Below are positions 47,554 to 58,627 of a stretch of 64,000 bases of DNA, piece after piece (the first letter of the stretch is position 1; every line of letters starts with the position of its first letter). The stretch is from assembly GCF_008727715.1 (NCBI RefSeq), contig NZ_CP044218.1, positions 3,737,501 through 3,801,500 on the forward strand, read 5' to 3'. The position numbers and the translations under genes are program-made. Under the pieces are notes generated by a model. The model did not search any database and was not told the DNA's origin. It saw only the letters and a list, made by a program, of their open reading frames with translations. The DNA comes from Mesorhizobium terrae (GTDB lineage: Bacteria > Pseudomonadota > Alphaproteobacteria > Rhizobiales > Rhizobiaceae).

Positions 47554-48276
47554 ATGTTTCCCACCCCCGATCGCGAAGTGCCTGACGTGAACGATTTCGA
47601 GACCATGAACCAAGAGCTGACCAAATTGATGCCGCAGGAGATGGCCAACGCCGTCAATCTGTTCGCGCATCCGGTCGCCGGAGCCGCAGCGATGTCGGCG
47701 CTCGGCGTCGGCCTGGCCAGCCATGCCTTCGGACTGTGGGTTGGCGCGCTGACCGGCGCGGCCGAGGTTTCGCAACGCCTGCTGCAGCCGGTTCTGGACG
47801 ATTTCCCGGGCAGTGTCGAAAGTTTTGCCGGCGAGGGCGCAGATACGGCCGCCAAGGCTCCCGCGGCGAGGGCACGCGCCACCACCAAAAAGCTGATCGC
47901 CGAAGCGCAGTCGGTTGCCGAGAAAATTGCCGAACCGATAGCCGAGCCTATCCAGGAAGCGCCACCCGCCGAGATCGCGGTTGCCGAAGTGCCGGCTCCC
48001 GTTGCGCCGACGGTCGCCGTGATGCCGGAGGATTTCCGCAAGCCGGCAGCTGTCGACAAGCCTGCGACGCCAGACGACCTCAAGGCGATCACCGGCATCG
48101 GCCCGAAGCTGGAAAAGGTGCTGAACGGCCAGGGCGTCTGGACCTATGCGCAGATCGCCGGCTGGACGTCGGCCGAGGTCGCCTGGGTTGACGACTATCT
48201 GGGCTTCAAGGGCCGCGTCGAACGCGACGGCTGGCTGATGCAAGCGGCGGCTCTGGCCGCCAAGACGAACGATTGA
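47554..48276 (+). CDS. Nuo-operon protein with C-terminal helix-hairpin-helix domain
   Basis: This is a 240-residue protein between nuoF and nuoG. An N-terminal half with a hydrophobic, phasin-like helical stretch (GAAAMSALGVGLASHAFGLW, residues about 48-67) and an Ala/Pro/Glu-rich linker lead to a C-terminal domain (about 169-240). That domain is homologous to the NuoE tail: ITGIGPKLEKVLNGQGVWTY against [20 protein letters not shown]. By eye about 37 of 67 positions match. An AGGAGG site precedes the ATG. Function unknown; an accessory or assembly role for complex I is plausible. Confidence 0.78.
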   Translation: MFPTPDREVPDVNDFETMNQELTKLMPQEMANAVNLFAHPVAGAAAMSALGVGLASHAFGLWVGALTGAAEVSQRLLQPVLDDFPGSVESFAGEGADTAAKAPAARARATTKKLIAEAQSVAEKIAEPIAEPIQEAPPAEIAVAEVPAPVAPTVAVMPEDFRKPAAVDKPATPDDLKAITGIGPKLEKVLNGQGVWTYAQIAGWTSAEVAWVDDYLGFKGRVERDGWLMQAAALAAKTND

Positions 48277-48295
48277 GCGAAGGGAGGCGACGGCG

Positions 48296-48577
48296 ATGCA
48301 AGTCCATGACATGCGCGATGTGCTCGACGTTCGCGGCGCCGTCGTCACCAATTCGTGCTTCGACGACGTCAACATGTCGAACACGCAGTTTCACAACGTC
48401 AACCTGGCCAACGCCAGGGTGGAAGACGTCAATCTTTCCAATACGTTGTTCACCGATGTGAACATGAGCAACGTAAAGATCGAAAATGCGCAGATCGCCG
48501 GAATGGAGATCAACGGCGTCAGCGTCGTTGATCTGTTCGCGGCATATAAGACGGCGAAAGACGCCGGGAGCAATTGA
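48296..48577 (+). CDS. Pentapeptide-repeat protein within the nuo operon
   Basis: This is a 93-residue protein made mostly of pentapeptide-like repeats ([20 protein letters not shown] and so on, about residues 22-66), with V, L or F at the inward positions, as in right-handed quadrilateral beta-helices. The last 25 residues are helical. The start follows GAAGGGAGGCGACGGCG, and the stop overlaps the nuoG start (TGATG). It is not a known complex I subunit; expression is tightly tied to nuoG. Confidence 0.75.
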   Translation: MQVHDMRDVLDVRGAVVTNSCFDDVNMSNTQFHNVNLANARVEDVNLSNTLFTDVNMSNVKIENAQIAGMEINGVSVVDLFAAYKTAKDAGSN

Positions 48578-50655
48578 TGGCAAAGCTCAAGGTCGACGGC
48601 AAAGACATCGAGGTACCCGACCACTACACGCTGCTGCAGGCGGCGGAAGCGGCGGGCGCGGAAGTGCCGCGCTTCTGTTTCCATGAGCGGCTGTCGATCG
48701 CCGGCAACTGCCGCATGTGTCTCGTCGAGGTGAAGGGCGGCCCGCCCAAGCCGCAGGCTTCCTGCGCCATGGGCGTGCGCGACCTGCGCCCCGGCCCGAA
48801 TGGCGAGCCGCCGGAAATGCTGACCAATTCGCCCATGGTCAAGAAGGCGCGCGAAGGCGTGATGGAGTTCCTGCTCATCAACCATCCGCTCGATTGCCCG
48901 ATCTGCGACCAGGGCGGCGAGTGCGACCTGCAGGATCAGGCGATGGCCTTCGGTGTCGATTCCTCGCGCTTCCACGAAAACAAGCGCGCGGTCGAGGACA
49001 AATATATCGGCCCGCTGGTGAAGACGGTGATGAACCGCTGCATCCACTGCACGCGTTGCGTCCGCTTCACCACCGAAGTCGCCGGCATTTCCGAGCTCGG
49101 TCTGATCGGCCGCGGCGAGGATGCCGAGATCACCACCTATCTCGAACAGGCGATGACGTCGGAACTGCAGGGCAACGTCGTTGACCTCTGCCCGGTCGGC
49201 GCGCTGACCTCAAAGCCCTTCGCCTTTACGGCGCGGCCGTGGGAACTGACCAAGACCGAATCGATCGACGTCATGGACGCGGTCGGCTCGGCGATCCGCG
49301 TCGACAGCCGTGGGCGTGAGGTCATGCGCATCCTGCCGCGCGTCAACGAAGCGGTGAACGAGGAGTGGATTTCCGACAAGACCCGCTACATCTGGGACGG
49401 CCTGCGCACGCAGCGCCTCGACCGGCCCTATGTGCGCAAGAACGGCAAGCTGGCTCCCGCCAGTTGGGCCGAGGCGTTCGCAGCAGTGAAAGATGTCGTC
49501 GCCAAGGCTGCACCGGAGAAGATCGGCGCCATCGCCGGCGATCTGGCGGCTGTCGAGGAAATGTATGCGCTGAAGCAGCTCGTGCAGTCGCTGGGTTCCG
49601 CTGGCATCGACTGTCGCCAGGATGGCGCAGCGCTCGACCCGTCGCTCGGCCGGGCCAGCTACATCTTCAACCCGACCATCGAAGGCATCGAACACGCCGA
49701 CGCCGTGCTGATCATCGGCACCAATCCGCGCTTCGAAGCTTCGGTGCTGAATGCTCGCATCCGCAAGCGCTGGCGCGCCGGCAATATGCCGGTCGGCGTG
49801 ATCGGCGAGGTCGGCGACACACGCTACGACTATGAGGCGCTGGGCGCCGGTCCAGACACGCTGAAGGATCTGGCCGAGGGCAATGGCAAATTCTTCCAGG
49901 CGCTGAAGAAGGCCGAACACCCGCTCATCATCGTCGGCCAGGGTGCGCTGTCGCGTTCGGATGGCGCTGCCGTGCTCGGCCAGGCGGCCAAGCTGGCGCA
50001 GGCTGTCGGTGCCGTGAAGGATGGCTGGAACGGCTTTGCGGTGCTGCACACCGCGGCTGCCCGCGTCGGCGGCCTCGACATCGGCTTCGTGCCGGGCGAG
50101 GGCGGCAAGGACACCGCCGGCATCTTGAGCGACAGCGAAGTGCTGTTTCTGCTCGGCGCCGACGAACTCGATCTGGCGAAGGCTTCCGGTTTCGTCGTCT
50201 ATATTGGCACGCATGGCGATGCCGGCGCCCACCGCGCCGATGTCATCTTGCCGGCGGCGGCCTACACTGAAAAGTCGGGCACCTACGTCAACACCGAAGG
50301 CCGGGTGCAGCAGACCAACCGCGCCGGTTTCGCGCCGGGCGATGCCCGCGAGGACTGGGCGATCCTGCGCGCATTGTCGGACGTGTTGGGCAAGAAGCTG
50401 CCGTTCGATTCGCTGGCGCAGCTCCGGCAGAAGCTCTATGGCGAGCATCCGCACCTTGCCCGCGTCGACCAGATCGCGGCAGGCGAAGCGGGCGACGTCA
50501 CCAAGGTGGCAAAGCTCGGCGGCCGCCTCAACAAGGCGGCCTTCACCTCGCCGGTGAAGGACTTCTACATGACGAACCCGATCGCGCGGGCCTCCGCGGT
50601 CATGGCCGAATGCTCGGCGCTCGCGAAGAACGGCTTCAGGCAGGCAGCGGAATAA
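48577..50655 (+). CDS. nuoG: NADH-quinone oxidoreductase subunit G
   Basis: This is a 692-residue iron-sulphur subunit. The N-terminal 2Fe-2S cysteines are in [15 protein letters not shown], the His/Cys cluster in [19 protein letters not shown] near residue 108, and the 4Fe-4S ligands in [10 protein letters not shown] near residue 152. A molybdopterin-oxidoreductase-like domain without cofactor role fills the rest. ATG 48577 overlaps the previous stop. Confidence 0.96.
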   Translation: MAKLKVDGKDIEVPDHYTLLQAAEAAGAEVPRFCFHERLSIAGNCRMCLVEVKGGPPKPQASCAMGVRDLRPGPNGEPPEMLTNSPMVKKAREGVMEFLLINHPLDCPICDQGGECDLQDQAMAFGVDSSRFHENKRAVEDKYIGPLVKTVMNRCIHCTRCVRFTTEVAGISELGLIGRGEDAEITTYLEQAMTSELQGNVVDLCPVGALTSKPFAFTARPWELTKTESIDVMDAVGSAIRVDSRGREVMRILPRVNEAVNEEWISDKTRYIWDGLRTQRLDRPYVRKNGKLAPASWAEAFAAVKDVVAKAAPEKIGAIAGDLAAVEEMYALKQLVQSLGSAGIDCRQDGAALDPSLGRASYIFNPTIEGIEHADAVLIIGTNPRFEASVLNARIRKRWRAGNMPVGVIGEVGDTRYDYEALGAGPDTLKDLAEGNGKFFQALKKAEHPLIIVGQGALSRSDGAAVLGQAAKLAQAVGAVKDGWNGFAVLHTAAARVGGLDIGFVPGEGGKDTAGILSDSEVLFLLGADELDLAKASGFVVYIGTHGDAGAHRADVILPAAAYTEKSGTYVNTEGRVQQTNRAGFAPGDAREDWAILRALSDVLGKKLPFDSLAQLRQKLYGEHPHLARVDQIAAGEAGDVTKVAKLGGRLNKAAFTSPVKDFYMTNPIARASAVMAECSALAKNGFRQAAE

Positions 50656-50658
50656 ACC

Positions 50659-51702
50659 ATGGACAGCTTCTTCTCCTTCTACGTGCTGCCGGCGCTGCTG
50701 ATCCTCTTGAAGTCGGTCGTGCTGATCGTCGTGCTTCTGATCTTCGTGGCCTACATCCTTTATGCCGACCGCAAGATCTGGGCGGCGGTGCAGCTGCGTC
50801 GCGGCCCGAACGTCGTCGGTCCGTGGGGCACGCTGCAGGCCTTCGCCGACCTGTTCAAGTTCGTTTTCAAGGAACCGATCATTCCGTCCGGCGCCAACAA
50901 GGGCGTGTTCCTGCTCGCTCCGCTGGTCTCGGCGGTGCTTGCCATCGCCGCCTGGGCGGTGATCCCGGTCAACAATGGCTGGGCGATCGCCAACATCAAT
51001 GTCGGCATCCTCTACGTCTTCGCCATCTCCTCGCTCGAAGTCTATGGCGTGATCATGGGCGGCTGGGCGTCGAACTCGAAATACCCGTTCCTCGGCGCGT
51101 TGCGCTCGGCGGCGCAGATGGTGTCCTACGAGGTCTCCATCGGCTTCGTCATCGTCACAGTGCTGCTCACCGTCGGCTCGCTGAACCTCACCGACATCGT
51201 GTTGTCGCAACATGATGGCCTCGGCACCCGTCTGGGCCTGCCCAACACCTTCCTCGACTGGAACTGGCTGGCACTGTTCCCGATGTTCGTGATCTTCTTC
51301 ATTTCGGCGCTGGCCGAGACGAACAGGCCGCCCTTCGACCTGGTCGAGGCGGAATCGGAACTCGTCGCCGGCCACATGGTCGAATATTCGTCGACGCCGT
51401 TCCTGCTGTTCTTCCTGGGCGAGTATGTCGCCATCGTGCTGATGTGCGCGCTGGCCACCATCCTGTTCCTGGGCGGATGGCTGCCGCCGTTCGACTTCGC
51501 ACCCTTCACCTGGGTGCCGGGCGTGATCTGGTTCGTCCTCAAGGTCTGCCTGATGTTCTTCTTCATCTCCATGGTGAAGGCATTCGTGCCGCGCTACCGC
51601 TACGACCAGCTGATGCGTCTGGGCTGGAAGGTGTTCCTGCCGATCTCGCTGTTCATGGTGGTGGCGACTGCCGCGTTCCTGAAACTCACGGGGGGGGCGT
51701 GA
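50659..51702 (+). CDS. nuoH: NADH-quinone oxidoreductase subunit H
   Basis: This is a 347-residue membrane subunit with eight or so helices that joins the two arms of complex I and shapes the quinone channel. [16 protein letters not shown] near residue 46 and [20 protein letters not shown] near residue 220 are conserved. A run of eight G at 51690-51697 lies just before the stop. The stop overlaps the next small gene by TGATG. Confidence 0.96.
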   Translation: MDSFFSFYVLPALLILLKSVVLIVVLLIFVAYILYADRKIWAAVQLRRGPNVVGPWGTLQAFADLFKFVFKEPIIPSGANKGVFLLAPLVSAVLAIAAWAVIPVNNGWAIANINVGILYVFAISSLEVYGVIMGGWASNSKYPFLGALRSAAQMVSYEVSIGFVIVTVLLTVGSLNLTDIVLSQHDGLGTRLGLPNTFLDWNWLALFPMFVIFFISALAETNRPPFDLVEAESELVAGHMVEYSSTPFLLFFLGEYVAIVLMCALATILFLGGWLPPFDFAPFTWVPGVIWFVLKVCLMFFFISMVKAFVPRYRYDQLMRLGWKVFLPISLFMVVATAAFLKLTGGA

Positions 51703-51932
51703 TGTCCCCGAATGTTTTGGGTGCGATCGTTGCCGTTTTCTGGTTGGAACTGGGAATTTTGTTGATCTGGTTGGTGCTCCATAAAACCACGTGGCTTGAG
51801 AATGTAGGAATGAATCACGGGCTTTCTGCACAGCAGCTCCGTCGCTACTTCTGGATCCTACCGGCCTTGGCCGCGCTCGGCGGTGTGTTCATCGGTTGGC
51901 AGGGCGGACCGGCATTATTTGGAGGCGAATAG
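51702..51932 (+). CDS. 76-residue membrane protein between nuoH and nuoI
   Basis: This small protein begins [20 protein letters not shown] and has two probable membrane segments (about residues 5-25 and 48-68), with a loop containing [20 protein letters not shown]. Its ATG overlaps the nuoH stop (TGATG), and nuoI starts 4 nt after its stop. I do not recognise a family. Placement inside a tight operon argues that it is expressed and may be a small accessory of the membrane arm. Confidence 0.65.
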   Translation: MSPNVLGAIVAVFWLELGILLIWLVLHKTTWLENVGMNHGLSAQQLRRYFWILPALAALGGVFIGWQGGPALFGGE

Positions 51933-51936
51933 GAAC

Positions 51937-52428
51937 ATGTCCGCTCTTGCTCAGGCCGCCAAGGCACTGCTTCTGAAGGACTTCGTCGGCGCCTTCTTCC
52001 TGTCGATGCGCCAGTTCGTGTCGCCGAAGGAGACGATCAACTACCCGCACGAGAAGGGGCCGATCAGCCCGCGCTTCCGTGGCGAGCATGCGCTGCGGCG
52101 TTATCCGAACGGCGAGGAACGCTGCATCGCCTGCAAGCTGTGCGAAGCGATCTGCCCGGCGCAGGCCATCACCATCGAGGCCGGTCCGCGGCGCAATGAC
52201 GGCACCCGCCGCACCGTGCGCTACGACATCGACATGGTGAAGTGCATCTATTGCGGCTTCTGCCAGGAAGCCTGCCCGGTGGACGCCATCGTCGAGGGGC
52301 CGAATTTCGAGTTCGCGACCGAGACGCGCGAGGAGCTTTATTACGACAAGGAAAAGCTGCTCGCCAACGGCGACCGTTGGGAGCGCGAGATCGCGCGCAA
52401 CATGGAACTGGACGCACCTTACCGGTGA
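51937..52428 (+). CDS. nuoI: NADH-quinone oxidoreductase subunit I
   Basis: This is a 163-residue ferredoxin-like subunit carrying two 4Fe-4S clusters (N6a and N6b), with [16 protein letters not shown] near residue 64 and [16 protein letters not shown] near residue 104. It starts at ATG 51937 ([13 protein letters not shown]) after GGAGGCGAATAGG. A 130-nt spacer separates it from nuoJ. Confidence 0.97.
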   Translation: MSALAQAAKALLLKDFVGAFFLSMRQFVSPKETINYPHEKGPISPRFRGEHALRRYPNGEERCIACKLCEAICPAQAITIEAGPRRNDGTRRTVRYDIDMVKCIYCGFCQEACPVDAIVEGPNFEFATETREELYYDKEKLLANGDRWEREIARNMELDAPYR

Positions 52429-52515
52429 GTTTTGAAAGATGGACGCGCCGCAACGGCTCGTCTAAGGACAACGCGGTTTCGCAACCGGAGGCGGGGCGAG
52501 GCCGAAAAGAATGGA

Positions 52516-52543
52516 GCAGGGCGCCAGCCTTGCCCAACAGGAA
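52516..52543 (+). repeat. Spacer motif, copy 2 (nuoI to nuoJ gap)
   Basis: The motif GGGCGCCAGCCTTGC followed by AACAGGAA resembles the motif in the nuoF downstream spacer at 47475-47503. It lies in the unusually long 130-nt gap before nuoJ; the rest of that gap shows nothing clear. Confidence 0.4.
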
Positions 52544-52558
52544 CCTGGGGGAACCCCT

Positions 52559-53179
52559 ATGCTGAACGGACTAGAGGCGGCCTTCTTCTACCTCTTCGCC
52601 TTTATCGCTGTGGCGTCGGCCTTCATGGTCATCTCGTCGCGCAACCCCGTGCATTCGGTGCTGTTCCTCATCCTCACGTTCTTCAACGCGGCTGGGCTGT
52701 TCCTGCTCACCGGCGCCGAGTTCCTGGCGATGATCCTGCTGGTCGTCTATGTCGGCGCGGTCATGGTGCTGTTCCTGTTCGTCGTCATGATGCTCGACGT
52801 CGACTTCGCGGAACTGAAAAGCGGTGCCTTGCAATATGCGCCGATCGGCGCGCTCGTCGGGCTGATCCTGGCGGCGGAGCTCATCGTGGTGCTGGGCGGC
52901 TACACCTTCGCGCCGCAGCTCGCCACCACCATCACGCAGAAGACGCCCGATCTTGCCACCCGCACCAACACGGCGGCACTCGGCGACATTCTCTATACGA
53001 ATTATCTCTTTTACTTCGAGATCGCAGGCCTGGTGCTGCTCGTCGCCATGATCGGCGCGATCGTTTTGACGCTTCGCCACAAGCCGGGCATCAAGCGGCA
53101 GTCGATCGCGGAGCAGGTCGCCCGCACGCCGGCGACCGCCATCGAAATCAAGAAAGTCGAGACGGGGAAGGGTATCTGA
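52559..53179 (+). CDS. nuoJ: NADH-quinone oxidoreductase subunit J
   Basis: This is a 206-residue membrane subunit with five membrane segments. [20 protein letters not shown] near residue 23 and [20 protein letters not shown] near residue 62, with its conserved pi-bulge region, are typical. The ATG at 52559 matches the conserved start; open frame upstream is spacer. nuoK follows after 1 nt. Confidence 0.96.
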   Translation: MLNGLEAAFFYLFAFIAVASAFMVISSRNPVHSVLFLILTFFNAAGLFLLTGAEFLAMILLVVYVGAVMVLFLFVVMMLDVDFAELKSGALQYAPIGALVGLILAAELIVVLGGYTFAPQLATTITQKTPDLATRTNTAALGDILYTNYLFYFEIAGLVLLVAMIGAIVLTLRHKPGIKRQSIAEQVARTPATAIEIKKVETGKGI

Positions 53180-53180
53180 G

Positions 53181-53489
53181 ATGACCGTCGGCATCGGACA
53201 TTACCTCACCCTTTCGGCCATCCTGTTCACGCTCGGCGTGTTCGGCATTTTCCTGAACCGCAAGAACGTCATCGTCATCCTGATGTCGGTGGAACTGATC
53301 CTGCTGGCGGTGAACATCAATTTCGTCGCCTTCTCGGCGGCGCTGGGCGACCTCGTCGGCCAGGTCTTCGCACTGTTCGTGTTGACGGTGGCGGCGGCCG
53401 AGGCGGCGATCGGTCTTGCCATTCTGGTCGTCTTCTTCCGAAACCGCGGTTCGATCGCGGTCGAAGACGTGAACATGATGAAGGGTTAA
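53181..53489 (+). CDS. nuoK: NADH-quinone oxidoreductase subunit K
   Basis: This is a 102-residue membrane subunit with three helices. The conserved glutamates lie in [11 protein letters not shown] (near residue 36) and [12 protein letters not shown] (near residue 72) and serve in proton transfer. It follows nuoJ by 1 nt. Confidence 0.97.
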   Translation: MTVGIGHYLTLSAILFTLGVFGIFLNRKNVIVILMSVELILLAVNINFVAFSAALGDLVGQVFALFVLTVAAAEAAIGLAILVVFFRNRGSIAVEDVNMMKG

Positions 53490-53499
53490 CGGGGCAATC

Positions 53500-55491
53500 A
53501 TGTACCAAGCCATCGTCTTTCTTCCCCTCATCGGCTTCCTGATCGTCGGGCTGTTCGGCAATTCGCTGGGCGCCAAGGCATCGGAATACATCACCTCTGG
53601 TTTCCTGGTGATCTCGGCGGTTCTGTCCTGGGTGGCCTTCTTCACGGTCGCGCTGGGCTCGGGCGAAGCCTTCACCGTTCCGGTCATGCGCTGGATTCAG
53701 TCCGGCGGCGTCGACGCCGCCTGGGCGCTGCGGATCGACACGCTGACTGTCGTCATGCTGGTTGTGGTCAACACCGTATCCGCCTTGGTGCACATCTATT
53801 CGATCGGCTACATGCACCACGATCCGAACCGGCCGCGCTTCTTCGCCTACCTTTCGTTGTTCACCTTCGCCATGCTGATGCTGGTGACGTCGGACAATTT
53901 GATCCAGATGTTCTTCGGCTGGGAAGGCGTTGGTCTCGCGTCCTATCTGCTGATCGGCTTCTGGTACAAGAAGCCGTCGGCCAATGCCGCCGCCATCAAG
54001 GCGTTCGTCGTCAACCGTGTCGGCGACTTCGGTTTCGCGCTCGGCATCTTCGGCGTCTATGTGCTGTTCGGCTCGGTCAACCTATCGACCATCTTCGCCA
54101 ATGCCGCCGCCTTCGCGCCGGCCGGCCATGACGCCGCCGCCACCGCTGCAGCGCATGGCGAAACGGTGCTGACCTTCCTCGGCTATGCGCTGGACAAGGG
54201 TGCGGCGCTCACCGTCGTCTGCCTGCTTCTCTTGATGGGCGCCATGGGCAAGTCGGCGCAGGTGCCGCTGCACACCTGGCTGCCGGACGCCATGGAAGGC
54301 CCGACGCCGGTTTCGGCGCTGATCCATGCCGCCACCATGGTCACCGCCGGCGTGTTCATGCTGGCGCGCCTGTCGCCGCTGTTCGAACTGTCGGCTACCG
54401 CGCTTACCGTCGTCACGCTGGTCGGCGCCATCACCGCCTTCTTCGCGGCCACCGTCGGCCTGGTGCAGAACGACATCAAGCGCGTCATCGCCTATTCGAC
54501 CTGCTCACAGCTCGGCTACATGTTCGTGGCGCTCGGTGTTGGCGCCTATGGCGCGGCAATCTTCCACCTGTTCACGCACGCCTTCTTCAAGGCGCTGCTG
54601 TTCCTGGGCTCCGGCTCGGTCATCCACGCGATGTCGGACGAGCAGGACATGCGCAAGATGGGCGGCATCCGCAAGCTGATCCCCACCACCTACTGGATGA
54701 TGGTGATCGGCACGCTGGCGCTGACCGGCGTCGGCATCCCGGCGACCGTCATCGGCACGGCCGGCTTCTTCTCCAAGGATGCCATCATCGAATCGGCCTT
54801 TGTCGGTCACAATGCGATGGCGATCTTCGCTTTCGCGCTGCTGGTGATCGCCGCCTGCTTCACCTCTTTCTACTCCTGGCGCCTGATCTTCATGACCTTC
54901 CACGGCAAGCCGCGTGCCAGCCACGACGTCATGCACCATGTCCATGAATCGCCGCCGGTGATGCTAGTGCCGCTGTTCATCCTGGCGGCCGGCGCGCTGG
55001 CTGCTGGCTTCCTGTTCCACGACTACTTCATCGGCGAAGCCTATGCCGAATTCTGGAAGGGCTCGCTGTTCACGCTGCCCGACAACCATATCCTGCACGA
55101 CATGCATGGCGTGCCGGTGTGGGTGAAGCTGGCGCCGTTCGTCGCCATGGTGGTCGGCTTCCTGGTCTCCTGGAAGTTCTACATCTCTTCGCCCGAGATG
55201 CCGGTGACGCTGGCGCAGCGCCATCGCGGACTCTATGCCTTCCTGCTCAACAAGTGGTACTTCGACGAGTTGTACGACTTCCTGTTCGTGCGGCCGGCCA
55301 AGCGCCTCGGCACCTTCCTGTGGAAGAAGGGCGACGGCGCCGTCATCGACGGTCTCGGCCCCGACGGCGTCTCGGCCCGCGTGGTGGATGTCACCAACCG
55401 CGTGGTCAAGTTGCAGACCGGCTACCTCTATCACTATGCCTTCGCCATGCTGATCGGCGTTGCTGCACTCGTCACCTGGATGATGCTCTGA
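53500..55491 (+). CDS. nuoL: NADH-quinone oxidoreductase subunit L
   Basis: This is the 663-residue antiporter-like proton-pumping subunit at the far end of the membrane arm. [19 protein letters not shown] near residue 142, [20 protein letters not shown] near residue 251 and [17 protein letters not shown] near residue 327 are conserved. The C-terminal lateral helix region is present. It overlaps nuoM by TGATG. Confidence 0.97.
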   Translation: MYQAIVFLPLIGFLIVGLFGNSLGAKASEYITSGFLVISAVLSWVAFFTVALGSGEAFTVPVMRWIQSGGVDAAWALRIDTLTVVMLVVVNTVSALVHIYSIGYMHHDPNRPRFFAYLSLFTFAMLMLVTSDNLIQMFFGWEGVGLASYLLIGFWYKKPSANAAAIKAFVVNRVGDFGFALGIFGVYVLFGSVNLSTIFANAAAFAPAGHDAAATAAAHGETVLTFLGYALDKGAALTVVCLLLLMGAMGKSAQVPLHTWLPDAMEGPTPVSALIHAATMVTAGVFMLARLSPLFELSATALTVVTLVGAITAFFAATVGLVQNDIKRVIAYSTCSQLGYMFVALGVGAYGAAIFHLFTHAFFKALLFLGSGSVIHAMSDEQDMRKMGGIRKLIPTTYWMMVIGTLALTGVGIPATVIGTAGFFSKDAIIESAFVGHNAMAIFAFALLVIAACFTSFYSWRLIFMTFHGKPRASHDVMHHVHESPPVMLVPLFILAAGALAAGFLFHDYFIGEAYAEFWKGSLFTLPDNHILHDMHGVPVWVKLAPFVAMVVGFLVSWKFYISSPEMPVTLAQRHRGLYAFLLNKWYFDELYDFLFVRPAKRLGTFLWKKGDGAVIDGLGPDGVSARVVDVTNRVVKLQTGYLYHYAFAMLIGVAALVTWMML

Positions 55492-56996
55492 TGTCGACCT
55501 GGCCAATCCTCTCCACGGTCACCTTCCTGCCGCTCGTCGGCGCGCTGCTGATCCTGTTCATTCGTGACGACAGCGATGCGGGGCGCCGCAACGTGCGCGC
55601 CATCGCGCTGTGGACCACGATCGTCACCTTCCTGGTGTCGCTGCCGATCTGGTTCTACTTCGACAAGTCGAGCACCGGCTTCCAGTTCGTGGAAAAGATG
55701 GGCTGGCTGGATTCAGGCATCTCCTACCACATGGGCGTCGACGGCATTTCCATGCTGTTCGTCATCCTGACGACCTTCCTGATGCCGCTCTGCATCCTGG
55801 CGTCGTGGACCTCGGTGGAGAAGCGCGTCAAGGAATACATGATCGCGTTCCTGATCCTGGAAACGCTGATGGTCGGCGTGTTCTGCGCAATGGACATCGT
55901 GCTGTTCTACGTCTTCTTCGAGGCCGGCCTGATCCCGATGTTCATCATCATCGGCGTGTGGGGCGGCAAGCGGCGCGTATATGCCTCGTTCAAGTTCTTC
56001 CTCTACACGCTGCTCGGCTCGGTGCTGATGCTTCTGGCCATCATGGCGATGTTCTGGCAGGCGGGCACCACCGATATCCCGACGCTGCTGACACACAACT
56101 TCCCAGCCAACATGCAGACTTGGCTATGGCTCGCCTTCTTCGCCTCCTTCGCGGTGAAGATGCCGATGTGGCCGGTGCACACCTGGTTGCCTGACGCACA
56201 CGTCGAGGCGCCGACAGCGGGTTCCGTCATCCTGGCCGCCATCCTCCTGAAGATGGGCGGTTACGGCTTCCTGCGTTTCTCGCTGCCGATGTTCCCGCTG
56301 GCGTCCGAGTTCTTCGCACCCTTCGTGTTCACGCTTTCGGTCATCGCCATCATCTACACCTCGCTGGTGGCGCTGATGCAGGAGGACATCAAGAAGCTGA
56401 TCGCTTATTCGTCGGTGGCGCATATGGGCTTCGTCACCATGGGCATCTTCGCCCTCAACCAGGAAGGCATCCAGGGCGCCATCTTCCAGATGCTGTCGCA
56501 CGGCCTGGTCTCGGGCGCGCTGTTCCTGTGCGTGGGCGTCATCTACGACCGCCTGCACACCCGCGAGATCGCCGCCTATGGCGGCCTCGTCAACAACATG
56601 CCGAAATACGCCACCGCGTTCCTGATCTTCACCATGGCCAATGTCGGCCTGCCGGGCACCTCAGGCTTTGTCGGCGAATTCCTGACCATGATTGGCGCCT
56701 TCAAGGTGAACACCTGGGTGGCGTTCTTCGCCGCCACGGGCGTCATCCTGTCGGCTGCCTATGCGCTGTGGCTCTACCGCCGCGTCATCTTCGGCGCGCT
56801 GACCAAGGACAGCCTCAAGAGCATGCTCGACCTGTCGCCACGCGAGAAGGTGATCCTTTATCCGCTGGTGATCCTGGTCATCTTCTTCGGCGTCTACCCG
56901 GCGCCGGTCTTCGACGCGACGGCCGCTTCGGTCAAGTCGCTCGTCACCAACGTCACCGCATCCATCGGCTCCGCGCAGACCGCGGCGGCGCACTGA
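55491..56996 (+). CDS. nuoM: NADH-quinone oxidoreductase subunit M
   Basis: This is a 501-residue antiporter-like subunit. Hallmarks are [20 protein letters not shown] near residue 140, [20 protein letters not shown] near residue 222 and [17 protein letters not shown] near residue 300. The start overlaps the nuoL stop. Fourteen membrane segments are expected. Confidence 0.97.
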   Translation: MSTWPILSTVTFLPLVGALLILFIRDDSDAGRRNVRAIALWTTIVTFLVSLPIWFYFDKSSTGFQFVEKMGWLDSGISYHMGVDGISMLFVILTTFLMPLCILASWTSVEKRVKEYMIAFLILETLMVGVFCAMDIVLFYVFFEAGLIPMFIIIGVWGGKRRVYASFKFFLYTLLGSVLMLLAIMAMFWQAGTTDIPTLLTHNFPANMQTWLWLAFFASFAVKMPMWPVHTWLPDAHVEAPTAGSVILAAILLKMGGYGFLRFSLPMFPLASEFFAPFVFTLSVIAIIYTSLVALMQEDIKKLIAYSSVAHMGFVTMGIFALNQEGIQGAIFQMLSHGLVSGALFLCVGVIYDRLHTREIAAYGGLVNNMPKYATAFLIFTMANVGLPGTSGFVGEFLTMIGAFKVNTWVAFFAATGVILSAAYALWLYRRVIFGALTKDSLKSMLDLSPREKVILYPLVILVIFFGVYPAPVFDATAASVKSLVTNVTASIGSAQTAAAH

Positions 56997-57006
56997 GTAG
57001 AGCATC

Positions 57007-58443
57007 ATGACACCGGATCTTCTCTCCAGCCTTTCGCTCTCGACGCCGGAACTGATCATCGCCATCGGCGCGCTGGTCCTTCTGATGGTGGGCGCCTATT
57101 CGCGCGAGGCGTCGAGCGGCGCCATCAGCGGGCTCGCCGTGGCCATCCTCATCGTCGCCGGCGGCTGGATGCTGTTCGTCACGGGCGAGGGCAACGCCTA
57201 TGGTGGCGCCTTCGTGCAGGATGCCTTCGCGCGTTTCATGAAGCTGTTGTCGCTGGTCGGTTCGGCGGTCACGCTGATCATGTCGGTGCGCTTCGCCAAG
57301 GCCGAACGCTTCGACAAGTTCGAATATCCGGTGCTGATCCTTCTGTGCACGCTCGGCATGATGCTGATGATCTCGGCCAACGGGATGATCGCGCTGTATC
57401 TGGGCCTCGAGCTGCAATCGCTGGCGATCTATGTGCTGGCCGCCATCAACCGCGATAATGTCCGCTCGACCGAGGCAGGCCTGAAGTATTTCGTGCTCGG
57501 CGCTTTGTCGTCCGGCATGCTGCTCTACGGTATCTCGCTCGTTTACGGCTACACCGGCAATGTCGGCTTCGAGGCGATCGCCAATGCGCTCAGCCATGGC
57601 GGACGCCAGCTGGGCCTGGTGTTTGGTCTGGTCTTCGTGCTGGCCGGCCTTGCCTTCAAGATCTCGGCCGTGCCGTTCCACATGTGGACGCCGGATGTCT
57701 ATGAAGGCGCGCCGACCCCGGTCACCGCCTTCCTGGCGGCGGCGCCGAAAATGGCGGCGATGGCACTCGTCGTGCGCGTCACCATGGGTGCGTTCGAGCC
57801 GATCGCCAAGGACTGGCAGCAGATCATCGTCTTCATCTCCATCGCTTCGATGGCGCTGGGCGCCTTCGCGGCCATCGGCCAGACCAACATCAAGCGCCTG
57901 ATGGCCTATTCCTCGATCGGCCATATGGGTTACGCGCTGGTCGGCCTTGCTGCCAATTCCGAAGCCGGCGTGCGCGGCGTCGTCATCTACATGCTGATCT
58001 ATCTGGTGATGACGCTGGGCACCTTCGCCTTCATCCTGGCGATGCGCCGCAACGACCAGAATGTCGAACAGATCAGCGATCTGGCCGGCCTGTCGTCGAC
58101 CAACCCGATGATGGCAACCATCCTCACCATTCTGATGTTCTCGCTGGCCGGTATTCCGCCGCTCGCCGGCTTCTGGGGGAAGTGGTACGTGTTCCTGGCC
58201 GCCATCAACGCCAATCTCTACGCGCTGGCGATCATCGGCGTCTTGGCCTCGGTGGTGGGTGCGTTCTACTATCTGCGCATCATCAAGCTCATGTGGTTCG
58301 ATGAGCCGGTCGGCGCTTTCCAGCCGATGGCCGGCGAGCTTCGCCTGGTGCTCGGCCTCTCCGGCGCCTTCGTGCTGCTCTATGTGCTGATCGGCGGTCC
58401 GATTAGCACCTACGCGCAAGCTGCGGCAAAGACGTTCTTTTGA
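57007..58443 (+). CDS. nuoN: NADH-quinone oxidoreductase subunit N
   Basis: This is a 478-residue antiporter-like subunit, the last of the operon. [16 protein letters not shown] near residue 129, [20 protein letters not shown] near residue 218 and [20 protein letters not shown] near residue 297 are conserved. A palindromic repeat with a T-run follows 150 nt downstream. Confidence 0.97.
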   Translation: MTPDLLSSLSLSTPELIIAIGALVLLMVGAYSREASSGAISGLAVAILIVAGGWMLFVTGEGNAYGGAFVQDAFARFMKLLSLVGSAVTLIMSVRFAKAERFDKFEYPVLILLCTLGMMLMISANGMIALYLGLELQSLAIYVLAAINRDNVRSTEAGLKYFVLGALSSGMLLYGISLVYGYTGNVGFEAIANALSHGGRQLGLVFGLVFVLAGLAFKISAVPFHMWTPDVYEGAPTPVTAFLAAAPKMAAMALVVRVTMGAFEPIAKDWQQIIVFISIASMALGAFAAIGQTNIKRLMAYSSIGHMGYALVGLAANSEAGVRGVVIYMLIYLVMTLGTFAFILAMRRNDQNVEQISDLAGLSSTNPMMATILTILMFSLAGIPPLAGFWGKWYVFLAAINANLYALAIIGVLASVVGAFYYLRIIKLMWFDEPVGAFQPMAGELRLVLGLSGAFVLLYVLIGGPISTYAQAAAKTFF

Positions 58444-58570
58444 TGGGTGAGAAGCGGCGCGCGCAGCGCATGAAAAGCCAATTGCTTGGCCTTTCGAGCT
58501 TCGAACGCCCTCAGCCTGCGAAGGGTCCGGTAGGAAAAGGGCAGGCCGTCCTTGTCGGGTTTGCGCCGCT

Positions 58571-58622
58571 CCCCATCTGCCTGTCGGCATCTTCTCCCTG
58601 TGAACGGGGAGAAGAGGTTTTT
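58571..58622 (+). terminator. Palindromic repeat acting as a probable nuo terminator
   Basis: The hairpin CTTCTCCCTG-TGAA-CGGGGAGAAG (58591-58614) is followed by AGG and six T. It belongs to the same palindrome type as the insertion in cobN. The flanking part CTCCCCATCTGCCTGTCGGC is also typical of rhizobial intergenic repeats. It ends only 8 nt before the GTG of birA. The remaining gap 58444-58570 shows no gene. Confidence 0.6.
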
Positions 58623-58627
58623 TCGTC

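Noticed and set aside
49210..51831. An 873-codon open frame on the minus strand
   Set aside because: Antisense to nuoG and nuoH; it is Arg/Glu/His/Asp-rich without domains and is a codon-bias shadow.
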